34,369 nt of DNA. Source: Bordetella parapertussis. GTDB taxonomy: Bacteria > Pseudomonadota > Gammaproteobacteria > Burkholderiales > SG8-41. Shown one piece after another: positions 16,972 through 24,741 of this stretch. Position 1 is the first letter of the stretch. Each line of letters begins with the position of its first letter. The position numbers and the translations under genes are program-made. A model generated the notes under the pieces. The model had not been told where the DNA came from and ran no database searches. It worked only from the letters and a program-made list of their open reading frames with translations. The stretch spans positions 1-34,369 of the forward strand of contig CAMDSO010000035.1 of the NCBI GenBank assembly GCA_945906935.1, in the 5' to 3' direction.

Positions 16972-17955
16972 TCAGGACTCCGGCGTTAGCTTGGCGGCCT
17001 TGACGAGTCGCGTGTACTTGTCGAGTTCCAGGCGGATGAAGGCGGCAAAATCTTCTGGTGAATTGCCGCCCGCCAGCGCGCCTTCTGCGGCAATGTTCGC
17101 TTTGACTGCTGGCGCTTCGAGCGCTTTGGCGAAGTTGCGGTTTAGTGACGTGATAATCTCGCGCGGCGTGCCGGCGGGGGCGACCATGCTGTACCAGCCG
17201 ACCAGCTCATAGCCGCGCAAGCCTGCTTCGGCAATGGTTGGCACATCCGGCAGTTGCACGCTGCGCTTGCTACTAGTGACGCCGATCGGCCGCAGCCGGC
17301 CGGACTGTATGTGCGGTGCTGCCATCGAGGTGCTGGTGGTGACCAGATCAATCTGGCCGGCGATGAGATCAAGTGTCATCGGCGGCGTGCCGCGATAGGG
17401 CACATGCAGCATGCGCGTGCCTGACATATTCAGGATCAGCTCGGTCGCCAGATGCAGGGCGCCACCGACGCCGCTGGAGCCGAAACTGAGTTTGCCCGGT
17501 TGCGTTTTGGCCAGTGCGATCAGTTCGCGCAGGTTTTTTGCCGGCACCGAAGGATGGATCACGGTGACGTAGGGGATATAAAAATACACGCTGACCGGCG
17601 CAAAATCCTTCAATGGGTCGTAGGCGAGATTGCGATTGTATGCCGGGCTCATGACCAGAGGGCTGGCGCTGGCCCACATGAGGGCGTAACCATCGCCCTT
17701 CATTTTTGCGAACGCCGTGGCGGCCACCACACCGGCTGCACCATCGCGATTCATGACAACGAACTGCTGCCCCATTTGCTCGGTGAGTTGGTGCGCCATC
17801 GCCCGTGCGGTGCTGTCGTTGGTGGAGCCTGCCGGGAAGCCGACGTAGACGGTGACCGGTTTGGCTGGATAGCTTTGCGCCGTTGCGTAGCCGCCAGCGA
17901 GGGTAATGCCCAAGGCCACAGCGGCGGTCGCGCCGCGCTGGTAAAAAGATTTCAT
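16972..17955 (-). CDS. TTT-family (Bug/TctC) periplasmic substrate-binding receptor
   Basis: A 327-residue receptor, first gene of a minus-strand run continuing to 13063. The signal peptide is MKSFYQRGATAAVALGIT plus a hydrophobic stretch to YATAQ. The mature protein starts SYPAKPVTVYVGFPAGSTND, a ligand loop (AGSTND) unlike the GGxxD of the other receptors. LHVPYRGTPPMTLDLIAGQ and PTIAEAGLRGYELVGWYSMV confirm the family. The ATG at 17955 follows GTGGAG with 6-base spacing; upstream in-frame starts lack a site. The amidohydrolase gene begins 142 bases downstream with no obvious terminator. Confidence 0.92.
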   Translation of the reverse strand: MKSFYQRGATAAVALGITLAGGYATAQSYPAKPVTVYVGFPAGSTNDSTARAMAHQLTEQMGQQFVVMNRDGAAGVVAATAFAKMKGDGYALMWASASPLVMSPAYNRNLAYDPLKDFAPVSVYFYIPYVTVIHPSVPAKNLRELIALAKTQPGKLSFGSSGVGGALHLATELILNMSGTRMLHVPYRGTPPMTLDLIAGQIDLVTTSTSMAAPHIQSGRLRPIGVTSSKRSVQLPDVPTIAEAGLRGYELVGWYSMVAPAGTPREIITSLNRNFAKALEAPAVKANIAAEGALAGGNSPEDFAAFIRLELDKYTRLVKAAKLTPES

Positions 17956-18193
17956 CAAAGTCTCCACCATAGACCGGCATGACGAGGCGCGCCGGCTGAC
18001 TGTGTTGTTATGGTTTTTGTGTGCGGAAGACGCCCTTTTGCAACGTCTCAACGGTGGCCAGAGTATTCACCAATTTCGAGTGGCGTGTAAAGCGCTGCGC
18101 TTGCTACGACCGCATGGGCGCCGCCGCTGGTCACGGACTTGACCTTCTGCTACGATCTTGACCTCGAAACCTGCCAGATCATGAGCATGAGCG

Positions 18194-18208
18194 GGTCGGT
18201 CGGTCGGT
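18194..18208 (+). repeat. Short GGTC tetranucleotide repeat in a leader
   Basis: Almost four copies of GGTC (15 bases) lie just before the ribosome site (GGAGG, 18219-18223) of the DapA-family gene at 18230. Such a repeat could change length by slippage, but it is short and may be chance. Confidence 0.4.
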
Positions 18209-18229
18209 TACACTTCCTGGAGGATTCCA

Positions 18230-19222
18230 ATGAAATACCGTAAAAATGAAGCCAAAGAATACGCACGTCACGCGCTGAAAGGCGTTTGGACCGCGCTGCC
18301 CTACCATTTCACCGCTGACGACAAGATCGACGAAAAGTCGATCGCCCATGCGCTGGACTATTCGATTTCAGAACTGAAGATTGACGGCCATTACTGCTCG
18401 GGCAACGTTGCCGAGTTCTGGTCGCTGACGGACGAAGAGCGCATGCGCTGCCACGAGATTAACGTCGAGGCCAACAAGGGCCGCGTGCCGCTGATCGCCG
18501 GCTGTCATCATCAGAATCCGTATGAAGTGGTCAAACTGGCGAAACACGCCGAGGCCATCGGCATTGATTTCGTCATTATCCTGACCCCGTATCAGGGCGC
18601 CAAGAACGACGACGCGGTGTTCGATTTCTATCGCTTCATTGCCGAGCGCGTCAATATCGGCATCGTGCTGTTCAATATTCCCTCGGTTTATTACCCGATC
18701 AGCGAGCATCTTGCCGCGCGTCTGGCCACGCTGCCCAACGTCGCCGGCTTCAAGCAGGGTGGTCCGTCGCCTTCGGCCACTGTTTCGCTGCGCCAGATGA
18801 TCGGCAAGGAACTGACGGTCAGTGTCGCCGATGAGACGCCGTGGTTGCACAACCTGACGGTGATGAAGGATCAATGGCTGCTGAACTATTGCCCGCACCT
18901 GTATCAGGTGCCTGGCTATCTGCCCATCCATGACTATACCCAGGCAGCGCTTGCCGGCGATTACAAAAAAGCCATTGATATCTGCGCGACACTCACGCCG
19001 CTGCGTCAGATCCACGCCAAGTGGGTCGGTGGTTACGGCAAGCCGCATGGCCGCATGCCGTCGGCGGAAATGAAGTACTGGATGGAATGCATCGGCATGC
19101 CCGGTGGTCCGGTGCGTACGCCCTGCCTTGAGCTGCCCGAAGATAAAAAGGCAGAAATGTATGCCGAACTCAAAGCGACCGGCATTCTCGATCGCGTGAA
19201 AACGGCGAAGAAGGCGGCCTAA
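18230..19222 (+). CDS. DapA-family TIM-barrel protein (non-canonical active site)
   Basis: A 330-residue member of the dihydrodipicolinate synthase superfamily. The Schiff-base lysine is K175 in VAGFKQGGP. The conserved active-site Tyr of the YNxP motif is Phe here (F148 in VLFNIP), and the GTTGE pyruvate loop is replaced by CSGNVAEFWSLT. That wording points to a catabolic subgroup rather than DapA proper; the reaction is unknown. The ATG follows GGAGG (18219-18223) at 6-base spacing. The gene stands alone on the plus strand, divergent from the receptor operon beginning at 17955 (274-base gap) and ended by a bidirectional terminator. Confidence 0.9.
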   Translation: MKYRKNEAKEYARHALKGVWTALPYHFTADDKIDEKSIAHALDYSISELKIDGHYCSGNVAEFWSLTDEERMRCHEINVEANKGRVPLIAGCHHQNPYEVVKLAKHAEAIGIDFVIILTPYQGAKNDDAVFDFYRFIAERVNIGIVLFNIPSVYYPISEHLAARLATLPNVAGFKQGGPSPSATVSLRQMIGKELTVSVADETPWLHNLTVMKDQWLLNYCPHLYQVPGYLPIHDYTQAALAGDYKKAIDICATLTPLRQIHAKWVGGYGKPHGRMPSAEMKYWMECIGMPGGPVRTPCLELPEDKKAEMYAELKATGILDRVKTAKKAA

Positions 19223-19238
19223 GCTTTTCTTCGACGTA

Positions 19239-19268
19239 AAAAAACGCCACCTGCGGGTGGCGTTTTTT
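19239..19268. terminator. Bidirectional intrinsic terminator
   Basis: AAAAAACGCCACC (19239-19251), a 4-base loop and GGTGGCGTTTTTT (19256-19268) form a perfect 13-base inverted repeat. It separates the convergent DapA-family gene (stop 19222) and VOC gene (stop 19292) and can serve both. Confidence 0.92.
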
Positions 19269-19291
19269 ATGGTCTTGCGACGGCTGCTCGA

Positions 19292-19834
19292 TCAGTTCGC
19301 CGAAAGCTTCGCTTCCATCTCGCGTTCCCATTCGGCATGTGTCTTGAAGCCTGGCATCGTGCACACTTGTTTTTCAATTGAAGACCACATCTGCTCGTCA
19401 GGTAGCGACAGATCAACCGGCAGACGGCAAGGTTGCGGCACGTACCACGGTGTGCCAATCAGCAATTCGACGCGATTACCTTCTGGATCAAGAAAATAGC
19501 TCGACAGCGCATTGCCGTGGGTAACAGGGCCAAGGATTTTGACGGGATTGTCTTTCAGAGCGGCGTGCATTTCACGCAGCGTGTCGAGACCGTCCAGCCG
19601 GAAGGAAATCTGGTTGATCACGTTGAATGACAGATCAGACGGGCGGCCCGTGGCAAAAACCAGCTGGTGGTGTTCGCTGGCATCGCGTGTCATGAAAACA
19701 ATTTCACCATCCGGACGCGGTCCGCGGTCGCTGACGGTAAACCCCAGAAAGCGCGTGTAGAAATCGACCATCTTATTGATGTCGGTCACGTAAAAGCCGA
19801 CGTGACTGAGCCACAGCTTGCCTTTGAGATTCAT
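19292..19834 (-). CDS. VOC-superfamily (glyoxalase/extradiol dioxygenase-like) protein
   Basis: A 180-residue protein with the paired beta-alpha-beta-beta-beta modules of the VOC superfamily: LSHVGFYVTDINKMVDFYTR at the start and YFLDPEGNRVELLIG at the end of the fold. Likely metal ligands are H11 and E123. Where many extradiol-type relatives have a second His (H-I-A-F), this one has Gln75 (NQISF), so catalysis on Fe(II) catechols is uncertain. About 45 residues follow the VOC fold and end in EREMEAKLSAN, a charged helical tail of unknown use. An AGGAG site precedes the ATG. It is divergent from the TTT receptor at 19952. Confidence 0.88.
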   Translation of the reverse strand: MNLKGKLWLSHVGFYVTDINKMVDFYTRFLGFTVSDRGPRPDGEIVFMTRDASEHHQLVFATGRPSDLSFNVINQISFRLDGLDTLREMHAALKDNPVKILGPVTHGNALSSYFLDPEGNRVELLIGTPWYVPQPCRLPVDLSLPDEQMWSSIEKQVCTMPGFKTHAEWEREMEAKLSAN

Positions 19835-19951
19835 GTTTTCTCCTGCGGGATAGCGGCGGTATGCCGCTGGTTGTCATCGTTGTATTATAGCGGCACATAC
19901 CGGTAGCAACAGCTCACGGCCTGGAAGAACGGAAAGTATACGGGAGAAATT

Positions 19952-20953
19952 TTGAGATCATTTATCAAGCTCGTTTCGAGCAGGCGCAATATTTGCGCTG
20001 GTTTTCTATTAGCGAGCGGTTTTTTTACTCTGTGTGCCACAGGTTTTGCACAGGACTTTCCGGCGCGTCCATTGCGCCTGATCGTTGCGTCGGGCGCCGG
20101 CGGTGGCACTGATATCGCCGGCCGCAATGTGGCGAAGACGTTGACGGATCAATTGCGCGTGCCGGCTTTTGTGGAAAACAGGCCTGGCGCTGGCTCTGCT
20201 ACCGGGAGTGAGTTCGTCGCCAAGTCTGTGGCGGATGGCCACACTCTGCTGTTTAGTAGTGGCAGCTCGATCGTGATGAATGGTTTTCTCTATAAGAATC
20301 TGCCTTATGACTCATTGCGTGATTTTGTCGCTGTGGGGTTTGTCGCCGCTTATCCGTTCGTTTTTGTGACGCGGCCTGATCTGCCGGTATCTGGGCTGGC
20401 CGAGTTCGCCAAATATGCGCGTGAGCGGCCGGGTAAGCTGACCTACTCGTCGCCGGGCATCGGCTCGGTGCAGCATGTCTGGGGCAGTATTCTGTTGCGC
20501 AGCATGGGGCTTGATCTGCTGCACGTGCCTTACAAGGGCGCGGCTTCGGCGCACCCCGACATGATTGCCGGCCGCATCGATGTCATGTTCGATAATCTTT
20601 CCGCCTCGCTGAAATATATCGAGGCGGGGCGCCTGAAAGCGCTGGCGGTGTCCGCGCCCAAACGCGCCCCGCAACTGCCGCAGGTGCCGACCGTCAATGA
20701 AAGCGGTGCGACGCGTTTCGATGGCGAGTCCTGGATGGGCGTGTTTGCGCCGTCGGCAACGCCAGCGCCGGTGATCGAAGCCTTGCGCGGGTTGTTGTTG
20801 AATGTTGTACGTGACGCCGAGTATGTGGCACGCGTCGAGCGTGACAGCGGTCGCGCCTTGGCGATTCCGGCTAATCAACAACAGGCTTTTCTGCGCAGCG
20901 AAATCGAACGCTGGGGACGCCTCATCAATCAATACGCGGTGACCGCGGATTAG
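19952..20953 (+). CDS. TTT-family (Bug/TctC) periplasmic substrate-binding receptor, TTG start
   Basis: A 333-residue receptor. The start is a TTG at 19952 preceded by GGGAG (19942-19946) at 5-base spacing; no ATG exists before the signal peptide. The signal peptide is long: a basic N-terminus (to about residue 13), a hydrophobic AGFLLASGFFTLCATGFA, then QDFPARPLRLIV. The ligand loop is ASGAGGGTDIAGR. LLHVPYKGAASAHPDMIAG and PTVNESGATRFDGESWMGVF agree with the family, although the GxPGYE segment is altered. It faces away from the VOC gene and is followed by the dead maiA-like gene rather than by a working enzyme. Confidence 0.92.
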   Translation: MRSFIKLVSSRRNICAGFLLASGFFTLCATGFAQDFPARPLRLIVASGAGGGTDIAGRNVAKTLTDQLRVPAFVENRPGAGSATGSEFVAKSVADGHTLLFSSGSSIVMNGFLYKNLPYDSLRDFVAVGFVAAYPFVFVTRPDLPVSGLAEFAKYARERPGKLTYSSPGIGSVQHVWGSILLRSMGLDLLHVPYKGAASAHPDMIAGRIDVMFDNLSASLKYIEAGRLKALAVSAPKRAPQLPQVPTVNESGATRFDGESWMGVFAPSATPAPVIEALRGLLLNVVRDAEYVARVERDSGRALAIPANQQQAFLRSEIERWGRLINQYAVTAD

Positions 20954-21006
20954 ATTGCGCTCACCCAAACAAGGGTTGCAAAGAAATTTCATTGCCGAGG
21001 TTGTCA

Positions 21007-21553
21007 ATGGCAATGAAATTATTTGGCTTCTGGCGCTCAATGGCAGCGTAACGCGTGTGAATTGGATTCGATCTTAAAGGCATTGCTTTTGAGGAAATCG
21101 CGATTGATCTCCGCAAAGGCGAGCAGTTTGCAGAGAGTCATCGGACGGTTAATCCGCAGATGGTAGTGCCGGCACTTATCGGTGGCGATGGCGCGGTGCT
21201 CGCGTAGTCACTGGTAATCACCAAATGCCTGGAAGAAACGCACTCGTAGCCGGCGCTGCCGCGCGATCGTGCGGGCGTGCGCATAATGGCGCAAATGGTC
21301 GACTCTGATGCGCATCCGCTGATGGTGCGTCGTGGGCGCGCTTATCGCACCGATACCCTGAAAATCGACGAGCCGGCGCCGTTCCCGTGGACCCAACGCC
21401 AGCGCGACGCCGCACTGTCCGCATTTAAAACGTAGCTGACGGCGCACGCAGTGGCGGCGCAGTTATGTCATGGTGATATGCTGACGCCTGCCTTGCGCTG
21501 CCGGCCTTTGCCGCTGCACATCCACTCAAACAGGCGGGTGCACAAGTCTGGAT
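21007..21553 (+). pseudogene. Decayed maleylacetoacetate isomerase / zeta-class GST (maiA-like) pseudogene
   Basis: This fills most of the 679-base gap between the receptor stop and the binding-protein start at 21633. One frame from the ATG at 21007 reads KLFGFWRSMAA, then, past stops at 21049 and 21058, DLKGIAFEEIAIDLRKGEQF and NPQMVVPAL, later VRIMAQMVDSDAHPL and CHGDMLTP. These are recognisable pieces of MaiA. Further in-frame stops are at 21205, 21247 and 21433; several sit where the family has Gln, Glu or Arg, consistent with single-base changes of CAG, GAG and CGA. From 21489 the match moves to another frame (CLALPAFAAAHPLKQAGA, the family C-terminus), and the segment before it is missing, so there is also an internal deletion. 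MaiA isomerises cis to trans in tyrosine/homogentisate or gentisate degradation. The end coordinate is approximate. Confidence 0.85.
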
Positions 21554-21632
21554 AGCCCGCCCGCGAGCGGTGTATAGTGCCGATTGCGGTAGATGGAATT
21601 TCAAAATAATTCACCATCTTGAGGAGGTCGGT

Positions 21633-22883
21633 ATGACGATCAATCGCAGGCGGTTTATACAGGCGGCGGGAGCAGGAGCAGGTGCGTCGGTGCTTGGTTT
21701 TCCAGCCATTGTTCGCTCGCAGGAGCAGGCGATACGCATCGGCTTGATGACAGTCAAGAGCGGGCCGCTGGCCTCGGGCGGGCTCGACATGGAGCGCGCG
21801 CTGCAGATGTATTTGCGCGAACGCAATAATATGCTGGCGGGACGACGGGTCGAATTGTTTGTCGCCGACAGCGGTGGCGTGCCGGCGCAGGCGCGCAGCA
21901 AGACGCAGGAACTGGTCGAGCGTGACAAAATCAACATCATGATCGGACCGCTAGCCGCTGGTGAGGCGCTGGCCACCGATGACTATATCCGCCAGCAGCA
22001 ACTGCCGACGCTGTCAGTGGCCGCAGCCGAAGACATGACCCAGCGCAATCCGAACCCGTGGTTCGTGCGCGGCACCTCGACCTCGGCGCAATGCGCGCAT
22101 CCGCTCGCCGATTACTGTTTCAAGCAGCTCAAATACAGGCGCATGGCGGTGATCGCCGACGACATTCCCTATGGTCATGAAATGTGCGCGGGTTTTCAGC
22201 GCACCTTTGAGGAACTCGGCGGCAAGATCGTGCAGAAGATGTTTCCGCCGCTGACCGTCCCCGATTACGGCACCTTTCTCGCGCAGCTGAAAACCAATAT
22301 CGATGGCGTTTTTATTGGCTTTGCCGGTTCCAATGGTTTTCGTTACGTGCGCCAGTTCAACGAATACGGCTTACGCGGCAAGGTCAATATCGTCGGCGGC
22401 ATGACTGCACTTGACGAGGCGGTGTTGCGCAACATGAAAGTCGAGGCTCTGGGCATCGTCACCTCCTGCTGGTATTCGGCCAAACTGGACAATCCGCTGA
22501 ACAAGAAATTCGCGGCGGCTTTTCTTGCCGAGGCGAAATACGATCCGGGCTTTTACGCCGCAGCGACGTATATTGAAGCGGCTGTGCTGGAAAATGCCTT
22601 GCGCACGGTCAAGGGCAATATCAGCGACAAGGCCGGACTGATGAAGGCGTTGCGCGCCAGCAAGACCGATACGGTACGCGGCCCGGTTTCGTTTGACAGC
22701 TACGGCAACATTGTCGGTAATGTTTATATCCGCAAGGTCGAGCGTGAGGAGGGGCGGCTGGTCAACACGGTGATACATACCTATCCAAACGTCAGCCAGT
22801 TCTGGACTTATAAACCGGATGAGTTTCTGAAAAATCCGGTCTATTCGCGCGATTGGCCGCCGGCAAAAAATCTCGAGTCGTAA
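21633..22883 (+). CDS. ABC transporter substrate-binding protein, branched-chain amino acid/aromatic type (Peripla_BP_6)
   Basis: A 416-residue periplasmic binding protein. The N-terminus NRRRFIQAAGAGAGASVLGF has a twin-arginine-type motif, so Tat export is likely. The mature protein begins about SQEQAIRIGLMTVKSGPLAS, and IGPLAAGEALATDDY plus IADDIPYGHEMCAGF match the type I LivJ-like fold. Relatives bind amino acids, urea or, in many soil bacteria, aromatic acids. The ATG follows GAGGAGG (21621-21627). It heads a plus-strand cluster of importer and enzyme genes, and a stem-loop with a T run separates it from the first permease. Confidence 0.93.
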   Translation: MTINRRRFIQAAGAGAGASVLGFPAIVRSQEQAIRIGLMTVKSGPLASGGLDMERALQMYLRERNNMLAGRRVELFVADSGGVPAQARSKTQELVERDKINIMIGPLAAGEALATDDYIRQQQLPTLSVAAAEDMTQRNPNPWFVRGTSTSAQCAHPLADYCFKQLKYRRMAVIADDIPYGHEMCAGFQRTFEELGGKIVQKMFPPLTVPDYGTFLAQLKTNIDGVFIGFAGSNGFRYVRQFNEYGLRGKVNIVGGMTALDEAVLRNMKVEALGIVTSCWYSAKLDNPLNKKFAAAFLAEAKYDPGFYAAATYIEAAVLENALRTVKGNISDKAGLMKALRASKTDTVRGPVSFDSYGNIVGNVYIRKVEREEGRLVNTVIHTYPNVSQFWTYKPDEFLKNPVYSRDWPPAKNLES

Positions 22884-22896
22884 CCCGCATGAAGTA

Positions 22897-22931
22897 TTCC
22901 GCGCCGTGCAATGCGGCGCGGAACACTTTTT
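22897..22931 (+). terminator. Stem-loop with T tract, probable attenuator between binding protein and permease
   Basis: TTCCGCGCCG (22897-22906) and CGGCGCGGAA (22914-22923) form a perfect 10-base stem with a 7-base loop, followed by T5 at 22927-22931. It lies after the binding-protein stop and before the LivH start at 22948. Partial termination or 3'-end protection here would give more binding protein than membrane subunits, as in many ABC operons. Confidence 0.75.
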
Positions 22932-22947
22932 GTTCGAGGATGAATTG

Positions 22948-23808
22948 ATGCAGTTTTTGGTCATCCAGACGCTCAATAGTTTGGCGCTTGGCGGATTGTT
23001 GTTTCTGCTGGCGGCGGGCTTTTCGCTGATCTTCGGTTTGATGCGGATTGCCAATCTGACGCACGGCGCCTATTACATGCTCGGCGCCTATATCGGTGCC
23101 AGCATCCTTAAAGTCATTCCTAATTTGTGGGTTGCTGCGTTGCTCGGCGGTCTCGTGGTTGCCCTGCTGGGCGGACTGGTTGAGCGTTTTATTTTGCGTA
23201 AACTCGCTGGCAACGAATTGGGGCAGGTCCTGGTGACGCTGGGCTTCGCCTACATCATTGCCGATTTCTGTTTGGTGATATGGGGTGGGGATCCGATCCC
23301 GGTGCCGACGCCAGAATCGCTCGAATCGCCGGTTGAAATCGCTGGTTTCATGTTTCCCGCATACCGGCTGGCGGTGGTTGTGATTGCGCTGGCCACCGGG
23401 GTGGGCTTGTATCTGCTGATGGAGCGCACACGGCTGGGCGCGATGATACGCGCCGGCGTCGACGACATGCAGATGGCACGCGCGGTTGGCATCCCGGTGT
23501 CACGTTTGTTCACGATCGTGTTTTGTCTGGGCTCGGCGCTGGCGGGGGCGGGCGGCATCCTGGGCGGCCCCATCATGTCGGCCTATCCCGGGCTTGATTT
23601 CGACATGCTGCCACTGGCTCTGATCGTGGTGATACTGGGCGGCGTTGGCAGCTTGATCGGTGCCTTTGTCGGCAGCTTCATTATTGGTTTTGTGTATACC
23701 TTCGGTATCGCTTTGTTTCCGCAGTTCGCTTACGTCATTTTGTTTTTGCCGATGATCGTGGTGATTGCGTTCCGGCCGCGCGGTTTGTTCGGCAGGCAGG
23801 TCGCGTAG
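22948..23808 (+). CDS. Branched-chain-type ABC transporter permease (LivH-like)
   Basis: A 286-residue membrane protein with about eight hydrophobic helices. LivH hallmarks are LNSLALGGLLFLLAAGFSLI and GLMRIANLTHGAYYMLGAY near the N-terminus, LGQVLVTLGFAYI in the middle and the loop RAGVDDMQMARAVGIPVSR. The C-terminal helices carry LALIVVILGGVGSLIGAFVG. The ATG at 22948 follows GAGGA (22936-22940); the open frame back to 22906 would run through the stem-loop. It pairs with the LivM-like protein encoded immediately downstream (no gap). Confidence 0.94.
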   Translation: MQFLVIQTLNSLALGGLLFLLAAGFSLIFGLMRIANLTHGAYYMLGAYIGASILKVIPNLWVAALLGGLVVALLGGLVERFILRKLAGNELGQVLVTLGFAYIIADFCLVIWGGDPIPVPTPESLESPVEIAGFMFPAYRLAVVVIALATGVGLYLLMERTRLGAMIRAGVDDMQMARAVGIPVSRLFTIVFCLGSALAGAGGILGGPIMSAYPGLDFDMLPLALIVVILGGVGSLIGAFVGSFIIGFVYTFGIALFPQFAYVILFLPMIVVIAFRPRGLFGRQVA

Positions 23809-24741
23809 ATGATGAAAAAGACCCTGCTGGCCTTGCTGATCGCGGCGTTGCTGGTGTGGCCTTTCGCGGTGGGTGAGTTCTACGTCAATCTGGTGACGCA
23901 GATTTTTATCGCGGCGATTTTTGCCGCCAGCCTCAACCTGCTGGTTGGTTATGGCGGGCTGCCTTCGCTTGGTCACGCCTGCTTTCTCGGGGTGGCGGCC
24001 TATTTGTCGGCGCTGATGTCGCTGCGCTGGGGGCTTGATCACGCCCTCTCGGCGCCGCTCGCACTCGTTGGTACCACGCTGATGGCGGGTCTCTTCGGGT
24101 TGATCGCGTTGCGGGCAACCGGACTCGGCTTTCTGATGTTGACGCTGGCACTCTCCCAGGTGTTGTGGGGCACCGCCAACCGTTGGGTCGCGGTGACCGA
24201 GGGCGACAACGGCCTGCGCGGATTAACGCGGCCGCAGGTGTTTGGCATGAACCTCGACGATTCGACGACCTTCTATTTTTTCGCATTGCTGGTGACGGTG
24301 TTTTCGTTCTGGATGATCGCGCGTCTGGTGGCCTCTCCATTCGGCGCCGCGCTGCAGGGCACGCGTGATCAGGCGCGACGCATGAGCACGCTGGGCCACA
24401 ACGTGTGGTTGATTCGCTGGATCACTTTTGTATACGCCGGATTTTGGGGCGGTGTGTCGGGTCTGCTCTTTGTCTACTATCACAAGTACATACACCCGGC
24501 CTCACTGTCGCTGACCAATTCCGCCGAGGCCATGCTGTCGGTGATCGCTGGCGGCGCCGGTACGCTAGCAGGGCCCGCGATCGGCGCTGCCATCATCCTG
24601 CTCCTGAAGAACTATGTGTCGGCTTATGTCGAGCGCTGGAACATGCTGCTCGGCTTCGTCTTCGTGCTGATTGTTGTCTTTATGCCCGACGGGCTGGTGC
24701 CTGGCGTCAAACGCTTGTGGGCACGCTGGAGGCGGCAATGA
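23809..24741 (+). CDS. Branched-chain-type ABC transporter permease (LivM-like)
   Basis: A 310-residue membrane protein. Early landmarks are AASLNLLVGYGGLPSLGHAC and FLGVAAYLSAL, then LRATGLGFLMLTLALSQVLW, the cytoplasmic loop ARRMSTLGHNVWLIRWITF, and the terminal NSAEAMLSVIAGGAGTLAGP, all typical of LivM. Two adjacent ATG codons follow the LivH stop directly; the first is used. Its stop overlaps the LivG start (ATGA), so the two are translationally coupled. Confidence 0.94.
   Translation: MMKKTLLALLIAALLVWPFAVGEFYVNLVTQIFIAAIFAASLNLLVGYGGLPSLGHACFLGVAAYLSALMSLRWGLDHALSAPLALVGTTLMAGLFGLIALRATGLGFLMLTLALSQVLWGTANRWVAVTEGDNGLRGLTRPQVFGMNLDDSTTFYFFALLVTVFSFWMIARLVASPFGAALQGTRDQARRMSTLGHNVWLIRWITFVYAGFWGGVSGLLFVYYHKYIHPASLSLTNSAEAMLSVIAGGAGTLAGPAIGAAIILLLKNYVSAYVERWNMLLGFVFVLIVVFMPDGLVPGVKRLWARWRRQ

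Noticed and set aside
18138-18164. Direct repeat CTTGACCT, 19-base period, upstream of the gene at 18230
   Set aside because: Only eight bases per copy and no promoter elements at matching positions; cannot be told from chance.
19858-19901. Imperfect inverted repeat between the VOC gene and the receptor at 19952
   Set aside because: The two arms match only with a two-base insertion, and no convincing promoter overlaps it.
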